The position numbers and the translations under genes are program-made. A stretch of 23,803 nucleotides of DNA from Opitutaceae bacterium UBA4094. Its GTDB lineage: Bacteria; Verrucomicrobiota; Verrucomicrobiia; Opitutales; Opitutaceae. Positions 1-6,954 of the stretch are shown in pieces. Location of the stretch: positions 2,529 to 26,331 of the forward strand of contig DFYA01000315.1 in the NCBI GenBank assembly GCA_002382525.1, written 5' to 3'. The notes below the pieces were generated by a model. It saw only the letters and a list, made by a program, of their open reading frames with translations. It was not told the origin of the DNA and searched no databases. The first letter of the stretch is position 1; the number at the start of each line of letters is the position of its first letter.

Positions 1-448
1 CGCTGCGGTCCACCAGCATCGCGACGGCGACGGGATTGCCTCCGCCTTTTTTGACGATGTCGATGCACTCCAACACGCGCCCGCCACGGGTGACGACGTC
101 CTCGACAATCAGGACGTTTTCGCCGGGCTCAAATTTGAACCCGCGACGCAGCACCAAGCGGTCGTTTTCTTTTTCGGCGAAGACATAACGGGTCGCCGTT
201 TGGCGGGCGACTTCTTGGCCGATGACCAATCCGCCCATGGCGGGTGCAAGCACAGTTGTGAACTTGAGACCGGAGAGGCGCGGCAGCAGCAATTCGGTGA
301 GTCGGGTGACGGCGTCCATGCGTTGGCACACCTGCGCGCATTGAAAATAGTGGCCGCTGTGCAGGCCGGAGCGCAGCACGAAATGGCCGGTAAGCAGGGC
401 CTTGGTGCGGGTGAAGATGTCGAGCACTTCCTGTTGCTGGGAATCCAT
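1..448 (-). CDS. pyrE: Orotate phosphoribosyltransferase, C-terminus cut off by the window edge
   Basis: The product would transfer the phosphoribosyl group of PRPP to orotate, making OMP in cytosolic de novo pyrimidine synthesis. The minus-strand reading opens with ATG at 448 (MDSQQQEVLD) and stays open for 149 codons to the window edge. The PRPP-binding loop is visible near residues 111-122 (VLIVEDVVTRGG), preceded by a type I PRTase core with GHFVLRSGLHSGHYFQC and APAMGGLVIGQE segments typical of bacterial PyrE. The full protein should be roughly 190-210 residues, so about a quarter is missing. Its start lies 91 bases from the divergent MBL-fold gene, so the two share a short promoter region in which I see no convincing boxes. 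No Shine-Dalgarno sequence precedes the ATG. The family assignment is firm. Confidence 0.93.
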   Translation of the reverse strand, partial: MDSQQQEVLDIFTRTKALLTGHFVLRSGLHSGHYFQCAQVCQRMDAVTRLTELLLPRLSGLKFTTVLAPAMGGLVIGQEVARQTATRYVFAEKENDRLVLRRGFKFEPGENVLIVEDVVTRGGRVLECIDIVKKGGGNPVAVAMLVDRS

Positions 449-539
449 AAGTGGGCGCGACGCTGCCCGGCGCAGGTTGAAAAAACAAAACCATTTTTCG
501 GGCGCTTGCCGCCGGGTGCACGGCGTCACACGTTGTCTC

Positions 540-1382
540 ATGGTCATCGAACATGCACCGCTGGAAGACGAGCTGGGCGACGTGCTCGAAAAGGCGATGC
601 GCTGCGCGGGCATTGGCGAGGACGAACTAGCCGCGCGGGTTGAGGTGGCGGCAGACAAGATACGCGACGCCTTTGATTATCGTTACGATTTTACAGCGGA
701 GGAGATGTCACGGCTCGCGGAGGGTCTGGGATTAAACGAGATCGGGCTCAATGCGCTCGCCTCGGGCCGGTATCCGTTGCCGGAGATCGGCGGGTTGCCG
801 TTTTGTTTGTATCCGTTGCGCACGCCGCACGGCATTGGCGTGGCCAACGCCTACGTAATTGCCGAGTGCGGTTCGCAACGGGGGGTGCTTTTCGATACCG
901 GCGGCGATGTCGAGGTCTTGCGTCGGGTGTGGCCGACCGGCATTCGCCGGCTCGACGCGGTTTTTATCACGCATCCTGAGACGGAGCATCTCGCGGGTTT
1001 GGCGGATGTGCAGCGCCGTTTTGGTCCGGTGCCGGTGTTTGGTCCGGCGGGAGCGGCGATCGCTGGCGCGACGTCGGTGCAGGAGGGAAGTCGGTTTGAA
1101 ATCGGCCGGTTTGTGGTGGAGACGTTGGCGACGCCGGGTCACGCGGAGGCGCACAACTGTTACGTCGTGCGGTCCTCGGGAGCGCCGACGGGCCGGGCGT
1201 TGTTGGTGTCGGGTGACATCCTTTTCGCGGGGTCGATCGGCGGTGCGTATTTTTGTAGTGAGCGACTCAAGAAACACGTGACGCGTTTGTTGGCGCTACC
1301 TGAGGACACGGCGGTCGCGCCTGGGCACGGACCGCTCACGACGATCGGGAACGAGCGGAGGTTTAATCCGTTTGTATTGTGA
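540..1382 (+). CDS. MBL-fold hydrolase-like protein with N-terminal helical domain and altered metal motif
   Basis: This 280-residue protein has two parts. Residues 1 to about 85 are helical and resemble a small HTH or regulatory domain (DELAARVEVAADKIRDAF, then EEMSRLAEGLGL). Residues 85-280 form a metallo-beta-lactamase fold of the glyoxalase II/YcbL kind: a strand followed by LFDTGG, an ITHPETEHLAG loop, TPGHAEAHNCY, SGDILF and APGHGPLTT. The usual HxHxDH zinc motif is HPETEH here (His145, Glu147, Glu149, His150), while His201, Asp226 and His263 remain. So one canonical His and one canonical Asp are both Glu. Family knowledge suggests hydrolysis of a thioester or similar bond, but with this metal site the substrate cannot be guessed. 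I chose ATG 540; the open frame continues upstream to 402, but that extension runs antisense into pyrE and lacks domain character. A possible terminator follows at 1422-1451. Confidence 0.85.
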   Translation: MVIEHAPLEDELGDVLEKAMRCAGIGEDELAARVEVAADKIRDAFDYRYDFTAEEMSRLAEGLGLNEIGLNALASGRYPLPEIGGLPFCLYPLRTPHGIGVANAYVIAECGSQRGVLFDTGGDVEVLRRVWPTGIRRLDAVFITHPETEHLAGLADVQRRFGPVPVFGPAGAAIAGATSVQEGSRFEIGRFVVETLATPGHAEAHNCYVVRSSGAPTGRALLVSGDILFAGSIGGAYFCSERLKKHVTRLLALPEDTAVAPGHGPLTTIGNERRFNPFVL

Positions 1383-1421
1383 GTGTGGGCGCCGTGGGTG
1401 CGTGTGCCGAAATCGCGGCGG

Positions 1422-1451
1422 AAAAAAGGCGCGTCGGTGAGGCGCGCCTTT
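1422..1451 (-). terminator. Intrinsic terminator between convergent genes
   Basis: A nine-pair stem (1425-1433 with 1443-1451, AAAGGCGCG/CGCGCCTTT) encloses a nine-base loop. On the minus strand the stem runs into a T6 tract (complement of 1422-1427), making a good Rho-independent terminator for the DUF2382 gene ending at 1478. On the plus strand only TTT follows, so it would be weaker for the MBL-fold gene ending at 1382. Confidence 0.8.
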
Positions 1452-1477
1452 GAGAGATCGATGAAGTGGGAGCATCG

Positions 1478-2509
1478 TCAGCGACGGGGCTCGCTGTGAT
1501 GATGATCTTCGCGGTGTTCGGTTTCGTGGTCGTGTTCAATTTCCACGTCCTCGTGGCGGATTTCTTCCTGAATGCTGTTCTGCTCCGTTTCGCGACGTTT
1601 ACCGACGCGGATTTCCTCGCGGGCTTCGGTGGTTTTTTCGATCACCGCTTCCTCACGACGCAGCGGGATATAGATTTCCTGATCGTCCATGTTCCCGCCG
1701 ATCTTTTCGCCGGACTGGCCGGTTAGCGGAACGCGTTCGACGACGACTTCCTCGCGCGTGAGTTCCACGGGTTGGTTCACGGTTTCGGTGCGGATGATTT
1801 TCCGCAGGCGAACGCCGCCGTATTCGACCTCCCGTTTGCCGACGTGGAGCTTCTCTTCGTTGAGGCGGATGCTGGCGTCACCGGCGGCTGTGTCGCGGGC
1901 GGCAGGTTGAGGGATTTCGGCCTGCGCGGGCCGCTGTTCGTCGTCGCGCCAGTGGCGGCGCGTGCCGAAGTGGGAGGAGATGGTGAATTCGGAGTCCTCG
2001 GTGATGTCGTCTTGGGAGTCGAAGCTCGGGGCGTTCTTCACCGTATCGGCATCGAAGGGAAGACGGATGCGCTGGTCGCGTTCGTTGACCTCGGCGGACT
2101 CGGCGGGGACGACGTGGGCTTTGCCAAAGCCAAGCCAGCCGGTGCGGACGGCGAGATAGGTGGGCTGGCCAGTGTGGTCTTCCCAGACGGCATCGACCGT
2201 GCCGATTTTGTCGTTGTCGCGATCGACCACGGTGTAGTCGATGAAGCGGCGAAGATCGCCGGCCTCGGTGGGGTTGAAGTGTTCTCCGGCCGCTTTGCCG
2301 GCGAGACCGCCCGCGACGGCGCCGACGGCGGCACCGATGCCCGTGCCGACCGGGCCGGCGACAGTCCCGACGGCGGCACCGGCAGCGGCTCCGCCGGCGG
2401 CTGCACCTAAGCCGGTTCCTACCGGATGGGAGCCGGGTTCACCGGTGATGGGGTCGCGGTTGGCATCTTGTTGGTTTTTTCGTTCAGGGTTATTTTTTTT
2501 AGCACTCAT
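1478..2509 (-). CDS. PRC-barrel and DUF2382 (YsnF/AvaK-type) stress-response protein
   Basis: This 343-residue protein has three recognisable parts. A glycine-zipper segment (about residues 32-75) is rich in GxxxG and alternates Gly, Ala and Val, as in membrane-associated stress proteins. A PRC-barrel-like domain (about 85-155) includes the IGTVDAVWEDHTGQPTYLAVRTG stretch. The C-terminal DUF2382 domain (about 212-325) contains LNEEKLHVGKREVE, the REEVVVERVPL segment and IYIPLRREEAVIEK. The tail is extremely charged, with many Glu, His and Arg. DUF2382/YsnF proteins are associated with general, salt or desiccation stress in other bacteria, but no biochemical activity is established. ATG 2509 (MSAKKNNPE) is chosen over an in-frame ATG at 2620 because the extra 37 residues look like translated leader. 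A 397-base gene-free leader precedes it and a strong terminator follows. Confidence 0.86.
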   Translation of the reverse strand: MSAKKNNPERKNQQDANRDPITGEPGSHPVGTGLGAAAGGAAAGAAVGTVAGPVGTGIGAAVGAVAGGLAGKAAGEHFNPTEAGDLRRFIDYTVVDRDNDKIGTVDAVWEDHTGQPTYLAVRTGWLGFGKAHVVPAESAEVNERDQRIRLPFDADTVKNAPSFDSQDDITEDSEFTISSHFGTRRHWRDDEQRPAQAEIPQPAARDTAAGDASIRLNEEKLHVGKREVEYGGVRLRKIIRTETVNQPVELTREEVVVERVPLTGQSGEKIGGNMDDQEIYIPLRREEAVIEKTTEAREEIRVGKRRETEQNSIQEEIRHEDVEIEHDHETEHREDHHHSEPRR

Positions 2510-2687
2510 GGTTCGATCGTTTTGAAGGGTTTTATTTTCGTTGAGCGGAATAACCACGGTATCACCGATGCCGGTTGCCCGAAACCGGGCGCCGGCTTTG
2601 TGCGTGGGTGGGAGGCGCACAGGAGCGGGTGTGGGAGAAACGTCGTGGAGCGGGCAGGTGCGAGCCGGCCGAATTCGGCGAAGTCGG

Positions 2688-2717
2688 TCGTTGCGGGCCG
2701 CGTGTCGTTGCGGGCCG
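2688..2717. repeat. Two copies of a 13-base direct repeat
   Basis: TCGTTGCGGGCCG occurs at 2688-2700 and again at 2705-2717, a 17-base period. Both lie in non-coding sequence about 180-200 bases upstream of the DUF2382 start. The spacing is between one and two helical turns. It could be a regulator site or simply local GC-rich duplication. Confidence 0.6.
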
Positions 2718-2883
2718 ATGCAACCCGGGCGGGCAACCGCTCGTTCACCCGGTTCGCGGGTCTGCGTCGGGGGTTACGTCAGCGCTCGGATGTGGGCACA
2801 CAGGGCCCGGAGCAGACGCTACGATGCCTCGTTCGCGTTGTCTTGCTTGGTTCTCCCACAGGCAACACCCCACGGGATACAAC

Positions 2884-2906
2884 CACGCGCCGAGAGGAAG
2901 CGCGTG
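2884..2906 (-). terminator. Possible weak terminator hairpin
   Basis: A seven-pair perfect stem (2884-2890 CACGCGC with 2900-2906 GCGCGTG) encloses a nine-base loop and abuts the stop codon of the leftward gene ending at 2907. No T tract follows on the minus strand, so it may instead protect the 3' end of the message or act with Rho. Confidence 0.4.
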
Positions 2907-3719
2907 TTATTTCTGCTTCAGTTTCAAGGGAGGCCGACCGTCGGTCCGGGACGGAAGCGGCGGTGGCTCCGGTTTGTGTCCCGCACCGGGCTTGAAGCCG
3001 ATGGGCGGCGGCGAAGGTGCCTGAGGGGTGGGTTCGATCACCCGGGCTGAGTAGTGGATGTGCTCGTCGTCGGCGGCGTATGACTGGCGCGTGGACCAAG
3101 GGAGATTCCATGCGCGTTGGCAAAGACCGTTGAAAAGCAAGAGCGCGAGGAGCAGGAAAATCCATTCGCCGGGGCGGCTGTTTGCCCAGAGCACTTCGAC
3201 CAAGTTTTGATCGCGTTCGAAGAGCAGGAAGGGAACGGACCCGGCCGAGACGGTCGGCAACGTATGCGCGGACCCGGCCGGGGGATTCACGACCACCGTC
3301 CCCATCGCTTTGTCCACGATCAGGGTGAACGCGGCGGCGGGATCCTGTTTTTTAGGCACTGGATCGTCAGTGGTGCGGAGCCGGATGGAACCCGGAACCG
3401 GTCGCAGGCGCGCGCGGCGGGCGTCGTCGGCGCGGTCGCGGGTGAGGAAACGAATGCCGTAGGTGCGTTGCTCGGCGAGAATCTGGTCGGACTGAATCAC
3501 CACTTCATGGCGCGGCTCCAGCGTGGCTGTGTAGGTGTGGATTTGTTTAAGCGGCAGTGGCGTCGCCAGCCGTGCGTCGCCGTAGCTTTGGTGGATCACC
3601 AACGTGCCGTCGCGTCCGTGCGTGTTGACGTAGGTGGTGCTCTGGAGCGCGTGGAGGACAAAGCCCACGATAAGCGCGCCGAGCGCCAACGTCGCCAACA
3701 GGTAGAGGATCTTTTTCAT
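2907..3719 (-). CDS. Unknown two-segment membrane protein with proline-rich tail
   Basis: I do not recognise this 270-residue protein. A hydrophobic segment at residues 5-24 (YLLATLALGALIVGFVLHAL) is either a signal anchor or a cleaved signal. It is followed by about 155 residues of predicted beta-rich extracytoplasmic sequence, containing TLVIHQSYGDARLATPLPL and ATLEPRHEVVIQS. A second membrane segment lies at about 184-201 (GEWIFLLLALLLFNGLC). The C-terminal 45 residues are rich in proline and basic residues (EPTPQAPSPPPIGFKPG). The layout implies a central domain outside the inner membrane and a cytosolic Pro-rich tail. It is the last gene of a three-gene unit with the 146-residue membrane protein (27-base gap) and the ankyrin-like protein, so they probably act together. 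No catalytic motif is visible. Confidence 0.75.
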   Translation of the reverse strand: MKKILYLLATLALGALIVGFVLHALQSTTYVNTHGRDGTLVIHQSYGDARLATPLPLKQIHTYTATLEPRHEVVIQSDQILAEQRTYGIRFLTRDRADDARRARLRPVPGSIRLRTTDDPVPKKQDPAAAFTLIVDKAMGTVVVNPPAGSAHTLPTVSAGSVPFLLFERDQNLVEVLWANSRPGEWIFLLLALLLFNGLCQRAWNLPWSTRQSYAADDEHIHYSARVIEPTPQAPSPPPIGFKPGAGHKPEPPPLPSRTDGRPPLKLKQK

Positions 3720-3746
3720 GACCGGTGAAAAATGGAGGACTTGATG

Positions 3747-4187
3747 TCAGGGAGCGGGCGCGGAGGGCGCGATATCGTCGGGCAACTCAAGCGAACGCGC
3801 GAGGGCCGGATCGTAAGCGACCAACGAGGTGTCCTCGACGGTCGTCGGAGTGGCGGCGCGGACTTTGGTTGACCAGATCCAGGGTGCGTCGCCGCGCTCG
3901 GACGTGCGCCAGACAATGGCTCGCCAGTGATAGACGCCGTCGCGTTTCAACAGCACGGACTCGCGTTGGGTCGGGAGTTCGAGGCGTTCCTCGTCGGCGA
4001 GTGTGGTTAACGCGACCGCAAAACTTTCCGCCTGCGTCTTGCTCGCGAAGTGCGACCAGATGCCGATGCCGATCACGAGGAGAATCATGAACGCGATGCC
4101 AAAGATCACTGCGCCTCCGAAATCGGCGCGGTGTATAGAAAGCTGGGGACCGCGCACGGGTTTGGCGGGAGGAGGGGGGGCGCTCAT
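3747..4187 (-). CDS. Unknown small single-pass membrane protein
   Basis: This 146-residue protein has a short Pro-rich cytosolic start (SAPPPPAKPVRG) and one membrane segment at about residues 24-44 (GGAVIFGIAFMILLVIGIGIW). A periplasmic domain of about 100 residues follows, with YHWRAIVWRTSERG and PWIWSTKVRAAT stretches and an acidic, Pro-rich end. I recognise no family. The ATG overlaps the stop of the ankyrin-like gene by four bases (ATGA, 4184-4187), a strong sign of translational coupling. A 27-base gap separates it from the next membrane-protein gene. The type II-like topology suggests an accessory or anchoring component, but that is inference. Confidence 0.75.
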   Translation of the reverse strand: MSAPPPPAKPVRGPQLSIHRADFGGAVIFGIAFMILLVIGIGIWSHFASKTQAESFAVALTTLADEERLELPTQRESVLLKRDGVYHWRAIVWRTSERGDAPWIWSTKVRAATPTTVEDTSLVAYDPALARSLELPDDIAPSAPAP

Positions 4188-5218
4188 TTGAAAGGCGTGC
4201 GGGAGAAGCCGAGTTTTCCGAGAGCGCGGCTGAGCGGGCTCGGCGGGGCGGGACGCAACGAGGATGGCAGCTGGTGCACATGTTTGCGCCGGATGGCGTT
4301 GGCCAATGGTGTGACCCCCTCGTAATTACGGGTTGCCAGAAGTTGGGCGGTGAGCAGGCCTGCGGGCACTTGATCGAGGTGTCCCTCGTGGGCAGCGGCG
4401 TGGAGAGGCGTGTCGCCGTGGGTGTTGGGGGTGAGCAGCAGGTCGACCGTCAGTTGCTCCGGGGGAATACGGTGGAGTTGTCCGGTCTCGGCGGCGGCGT
4501 GGATCACCGTGTAGCCGGTCTTGCTCTTGAGAACGAGGTTGCCGTGAACGAGCACCTCCGGAGGGATCTGCCCGAGGTGGCCCGAGATCGCTGCGGCATG
4601 TAGCACGGTGTCTCCCGCTTTGGTGGTGAGGAGCAGTGCGCGCGGGGTGAGAAACGGCGATGGCACCTGATCGAGGTGTCCGTTCAGGACGGCAACGTGG
4701 AGAACGGTTTCACCGCTAAGATTTCGTTCGGCGAGAAGTGATTCGTTCAGGATCGATGCGGGCAGGCGGTCGAGTGTGCCGCTCTCAGCTGCCTCATGAA
4801 CCAAGGTGTTGCCCAAGTCGGTGCGCAGCAGCAGGAGTTCGCGATCCAAGAGGCCTGCTGCGGGCGGCAGTTGATCCAAGTGACCTCCCGCGGCGGCCGT
4901 GTGGAGCGGTGTGTAACCGGAGTTGCTGCGCAGAAGAAAATCTCCCCGCGACAACACGCCGGCGGGGAGTTGGTAAAAATGCCCCCCATAGGCGAGGTGG
5001 TGAATCGGGGTATAGCCGGAATCGTTTTTAAGCGAGAGAAGGGCCGGCGTGAGCACGGACGGAGACAGGTCGCGAAGGCGTCCATATTTGGCCGCGGCAT
5101 GCAGCGGAGTGTTGCCGGAGGCGTTGCGTGCGCTCAGCTCCTCCGCCGTGAGGGAGAGGGCGGTTTCCCGTGGAAGGGTGCCATCGCGCAGAGACGCAAG
5201 TAGCGCATCGGTATCCAT
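4184..5218 (-). CDS. Nine-repeat ankyrin-like protein of non-standard consensus
   Basis: This 344-residue protein is almost entirely built of about nine tandem repeats, each 33 residues long (one is 35). The first half of each repeat matches ankyrin (G-x-T-P-L-H-x-A-A-x-x-G-H-L). The usual second half (EIVKLLLxxGADVN) is replaced by a D-Q-L/I/V-P-x-x-x-L-T-x-x-x-L-L-L-x-x-N segment. Examples are GYTPLHTAAAGGHLDQLPP and GDTPLHAAAHEGHLDQVPA. There is no signal peptide or membrane segment, so it should be a cytosolic protein-binding scaffold. It is the first gene of a unit with two unknown membrane proteins, one coupled by a four-base overlap, so its partner may be one of them. A basic tail (about 320-344) caps the array. 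ATG 5218 fits because the helix before repeat 1 starts there. Confidence 0.88.
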   Translation of the reverse strand: MDTDALLASLRDGTLPRETALSLTAEELSARNASGNTPLHAAAKYGRLRDLSPSVLTPALLSLKNDSGYTPIHHLAYGGHFYQLPAGVLSRGDFLLRSNSGYTPLHTAAAGGHLDQLPPAAGLLDRELLLLRTDLGNTLVHEAAESGTLDRLPASILNESLLAERNLSGETVLHVAVLNGHLDQVPSPFLTPRALLLTTKAGDTVLHAAAISGHLGQIPPEVLVHGNLVLKSKTGYTVIHAAAETGQLHRIPPEQLTVDLLLTPNTHGDTPLHAAAHEGHLDQVPAGLLTAQLLATRNYEGVTPLANAIRRKHVHQLPSSLRPAPPSPLSRALGKLGFSRTPFK

Positions 5219-5399
5219 GGGGGCAGCAAGGCGTCGGCATCAGCGGCGGGCAAAACTAAAAAGGCGTTTCGCGCGGCTTTGAACAAGATGACTGGGTGGG
5301 GTTTGAGGCTCCGAGAATTTACGCACCGATAATCTTCGGAGAGTCGAGTTTCCCATTGACGCCATGCGCGGGCCGCTTTTTCTCTGACCCTTCTGTTAC

Positions 5400-5475
5400 G
5401 GCAAAATAGCTCAGTTGGTAGAGCAGCGCACTGAAAATGCGCGTGTCCTCGGTTCGATTCCGAGTTTTGCCACCA
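5400..5475 (+). tRNA. tRNA-Phe (anticodon GAA), CCA encoded
   Basis: A complete cloverleaf can be drawn. The acceptor stem is GGCAAAA with TTTTGCC, the D stem GCTC/GAGC, the anticodon stem GCGCA/TGCGC with loop CTGAAAA (anticodon GAA), a five-base variable loop, and a T arm CTCGG-TTCGATT-CCGAG. The discriminator is A at 5472, followed by an encoded CCA (5473-5475). All stems pair perfectly. It stands alone, and a strong terminator begins six bases after the CCA. Confidence 0.98.
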
Positions 5476-5480
5476 CTCTC

Positions 5481-5516
5481 AAAAAAGCCGCGCTTCGATT
5501 TGAAGCGCGGCTTTTT
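5481..5516. terminator. Symmetrical bidirectional terminator between tRNA-Phe and rpe
   Basis: A 15-pair perfect stem (5482-5496 with 5502-5516) encloses a five-base loop. The GC core GCCGCGCTTC is flanked by an A tract on the left and a T tract on the right, so each strand reads GC hairpin followed by T5-T6. It should end the tRNA transcript rightward and the rpe transcript leftward (rpe stops at 5541). Confidence 0.93.
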
Positions 5517-5540
5517 GTTGTCCGATGAATGGAGGCGACT

Positions 5541-6197
5541 TCACCAAGCCGAGACGGCGCGAGCGACAGCAGCGCGGTCGGCCGCACCGAAGAACGACGT
5601 GCCGGCGACAAAGGTGTCGGCTCCGGCGGCGCGGCATTCGGGCCCGGTTTTAAGGTCCACGCCGCCGTCCACTTCGAGCCGGAAGGTAAGGCCGCGTTCT
5701 TGGCGCCAGCGGTCGATCTGCGCAATTTTCGGGAGCATGTCGGCACGGAAGGGTTGTCCGCCGAAACCGGGTTGCACGGTCATCACGAGCACAAGATCGA
5801 CCTGCGAGAGAAACGGCTCGATGGCCTCGGCGGGCGTGCCGGGATTGAGCACGATGCCGTTTTGGCAACCGAGTTCGCGGATCCGCGCGAGGGTGGCGGC
5901 GTGATCGAAGGCGGGCTCGATGTGAACGCTGATGAGGTTGGCGCCGGCCTTGGCGAAGGGCTCGATGTAGCGGTGCGGTTCGTCGAGCATGAGGTGGGTG
6001 TCGAAAAACAACGACGAGCCTTTGCGTAGCGCGGCGACGGTCTGCGGACCGAAGGTGAGGTTGGGCACGAAGTGCCCGTCCATGATATCGAGGTGAATCC
6101 ACGGAATGCCGGTGGATTCGACGATTTGCGCGCTGCCGGCGAGGTGGGCGTGGTCACCGGCGAGGATGGAGGGAGCGAGGAGGGACGCGTGCTTCAC
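5541..6197 (-). CDS. rpe: Ribulose-phosphate 3-epimerase
   Basis: The product interconverts ribulose 5-phosphate and xylulose 5-phosphate in the cytosolic pentose phosphate pathway or carbon fixation. The 218-residue TIM barrel has the family signatures LLAPSILAGD (Ser10), IHLDIMDGHFVPNLTFGP (His35 and Asp37), FFDTHLMLDEP (His68), MTVQPGFGGQPF and LEVDGGV (Asp177). Together these supply the metal ligands and acid/base pair. I place the start at GTG 6197, just before KHASLLAPS, because that gives the normal family length. The frame stays open upstream to an ATG at 6365, but those 56 residues are not conserved-looking. No Shine-Dalgarno sequence is present. The gene is separated by 216 bases from lptE, so it probably has its own promoter, and it ends at the shared terminator. 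Confidence 0.95.
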   Translation of the reverse strand: MKHASLLAPSILAGDHAHLAGSAQIVESTGIPWIHLDIMDGHFVPNLTFGPQTVAALRKGSSLFFDTHLMLDEPHRYIEPFAKAGANLISVHIEPAFDHAATLARIRELGCQNGIVLNPGTPAEAIEPFLSQVDLVLVMTVQPGFGGQPFRADMLPKIAQIDRWRQERGLTFRLEVDGGVDLKTGPECRAAGADTFVAGTSFFGAADRAAVARAVSAW

Positions 6198-6391
6198 GCG
6201 TCCACAATCAGGGTGAAGCGCGGGGCATGGAAAGCCGAATTCACTTGGAGGCGCCGATGCGGGGAGAAAGTCGTCCCAAGAGGCGATGAGGCGGGTGGAC
6301 GACGGATTGAAAAACCGAGAGTTGTCACGCTGGCCGTCATGCGGCCAAGACCTGTTCGGCCGCACGATTTCCTGTCGGCTTGAAGCGCATT

Positions 6392-6407
6392 GCGGGCAAA
6401 CGCCCGC
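6392..6407. other. Short GC hairpin just after lptE
   Basis: GCGGGC (6392-6397) pairs with GCCCGC (6402-6407) around a four-base loop, seven bases downstream of the lptE stop. No T tract follows on the minus strand, so termination is uncertain. It could be a 3'-end stabiliser of the envelope operon or chance in GC-rich DNA. Confidence 0.35.
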
Positions 6408-6413
6408 GTGTTC

Positions 6414-6920
6414 TCACCACACGTCGAGCGTGGCGCTGACGACATTGCGGGCGAGAACCTCGGCGAGCAACGGGATGTTTTGGTATTCGGCCTGCAGCTG
6501 GCCGCTGTCGGTGAAGACCTGGCGGACGGCCTGGACCTTGCGCTTGTCGAAGAGCGTTTTGTTGTCGCGGTTGTCGCGCAGGGACGCCTCGGCGTCCAAG
6601 GTGATGTCGAATTTACGGGCAAGACCGGTGTCGTTGCGCAGGGCGGTCTGGACGTCGCGACGGTAACGAACCAGGCGAACGGTGAGCGTGGCGTCGGCCT
6701 CCTCGGGCGTATTCACAAGAATGATACGCGGGTCGTTGAGAAAGGCTTCGCGCAGCTGCGTGCTGACGATGGCGACCGTCTGCGGCGACTGGGTATCGTT
6801 GATCACCGGGGCGACGTAGAGCGTGCTAAACGTGGGCTGGCCGCCGGTGCCGAGGCGATAGTTGGCGCAGCCGGAGAAAAGCAGGAGCCCGGCGAGACAG
6901 AGGAAGAGGTAGGCGCGCAT
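6414..6920 (-). CDS. lptE: LptE-like LPS-assembly lipoprotein
   Basis: This 168-residue lipoprotein starts with a short signal peptide and a clear lipobox (LLLFSG then Cys18). The body (YRLGTGGQPTFSTLYVAPVINDT, TQLREAFLNDPRIILVNTPEEADATLTVRLV) matches the LptE/DUF4136-like pattern of a small two-layer alpha/beta outer-membrane lipoprotein. In LPS transport LptE plugs the LptD barrel at the outer membrane. ATG 6920 is chosen because it begins the signal peptide; the longer in-frame reading to 7196 overlaps the upstream gene. It lies 34 bases after the BamD-like gene at the end of the rpmF-plsX-fabH run, in keeping with an outer-membrane role. LptE proteins diverge strongly, so the name rests on signal, length, pattern and context. 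Confidence 0.78.
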   Translation of the reverse strand: MRAYLFLCLAGLLLFSGCANYRLGTGGQPTFSTLYVAPVINDTQSPQTVAIVSTQLREAFLNDPRIILVNTPEEADATLTVRLVRYRRDVQTALRNDTGLARKFDITLDAEASLRDNRDNKTLFDKRKVQAVRQVFTDSGQLQAEYQNIPLLAEVLARNVVSATLDVW

Positions 6921-6954
6921 GGGCGGGGAGGAAGGGCGGGTTCGCGCGACGTGG

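Larger units (their letters stand above)
2510..2906. other. 397-base gene-free stretch between two leftward genes
   Basis: I find no believable gene here. The frames that stay open are GC-rich shadows full of Arg, Gly and Pro with no domain pattern. It holds the leader and presumably the promoter of the DUF2382 gene, though I see no clear -35/-10 pair. Other contents are a GCCCG-AAAC-CGGGC hairpin (2577-2590), a 13-base direct repeat (2688-2717) and a hairpin just after the stop of the upstream gene (2884-2906). Confidence 0.6.

Noticed and set aside
402..539. Upstream extension of the MBL-fold protein
   Set aside because: It lies partly antisense to pyrE and is Arg/Cys-rich with no domain character.
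2510..2620. 37-residue extension of the DUF2382 protein
   Set aside because: No similarity to the family and the sequence looks like untranslated leader.
5356..5384. TTGACG followed by TTTTCT as a tRNA-Phe promoter
   Set aside because: The -35 is good but the -10 is poor and the spacing ambiguous, so I do not list it as a feature.
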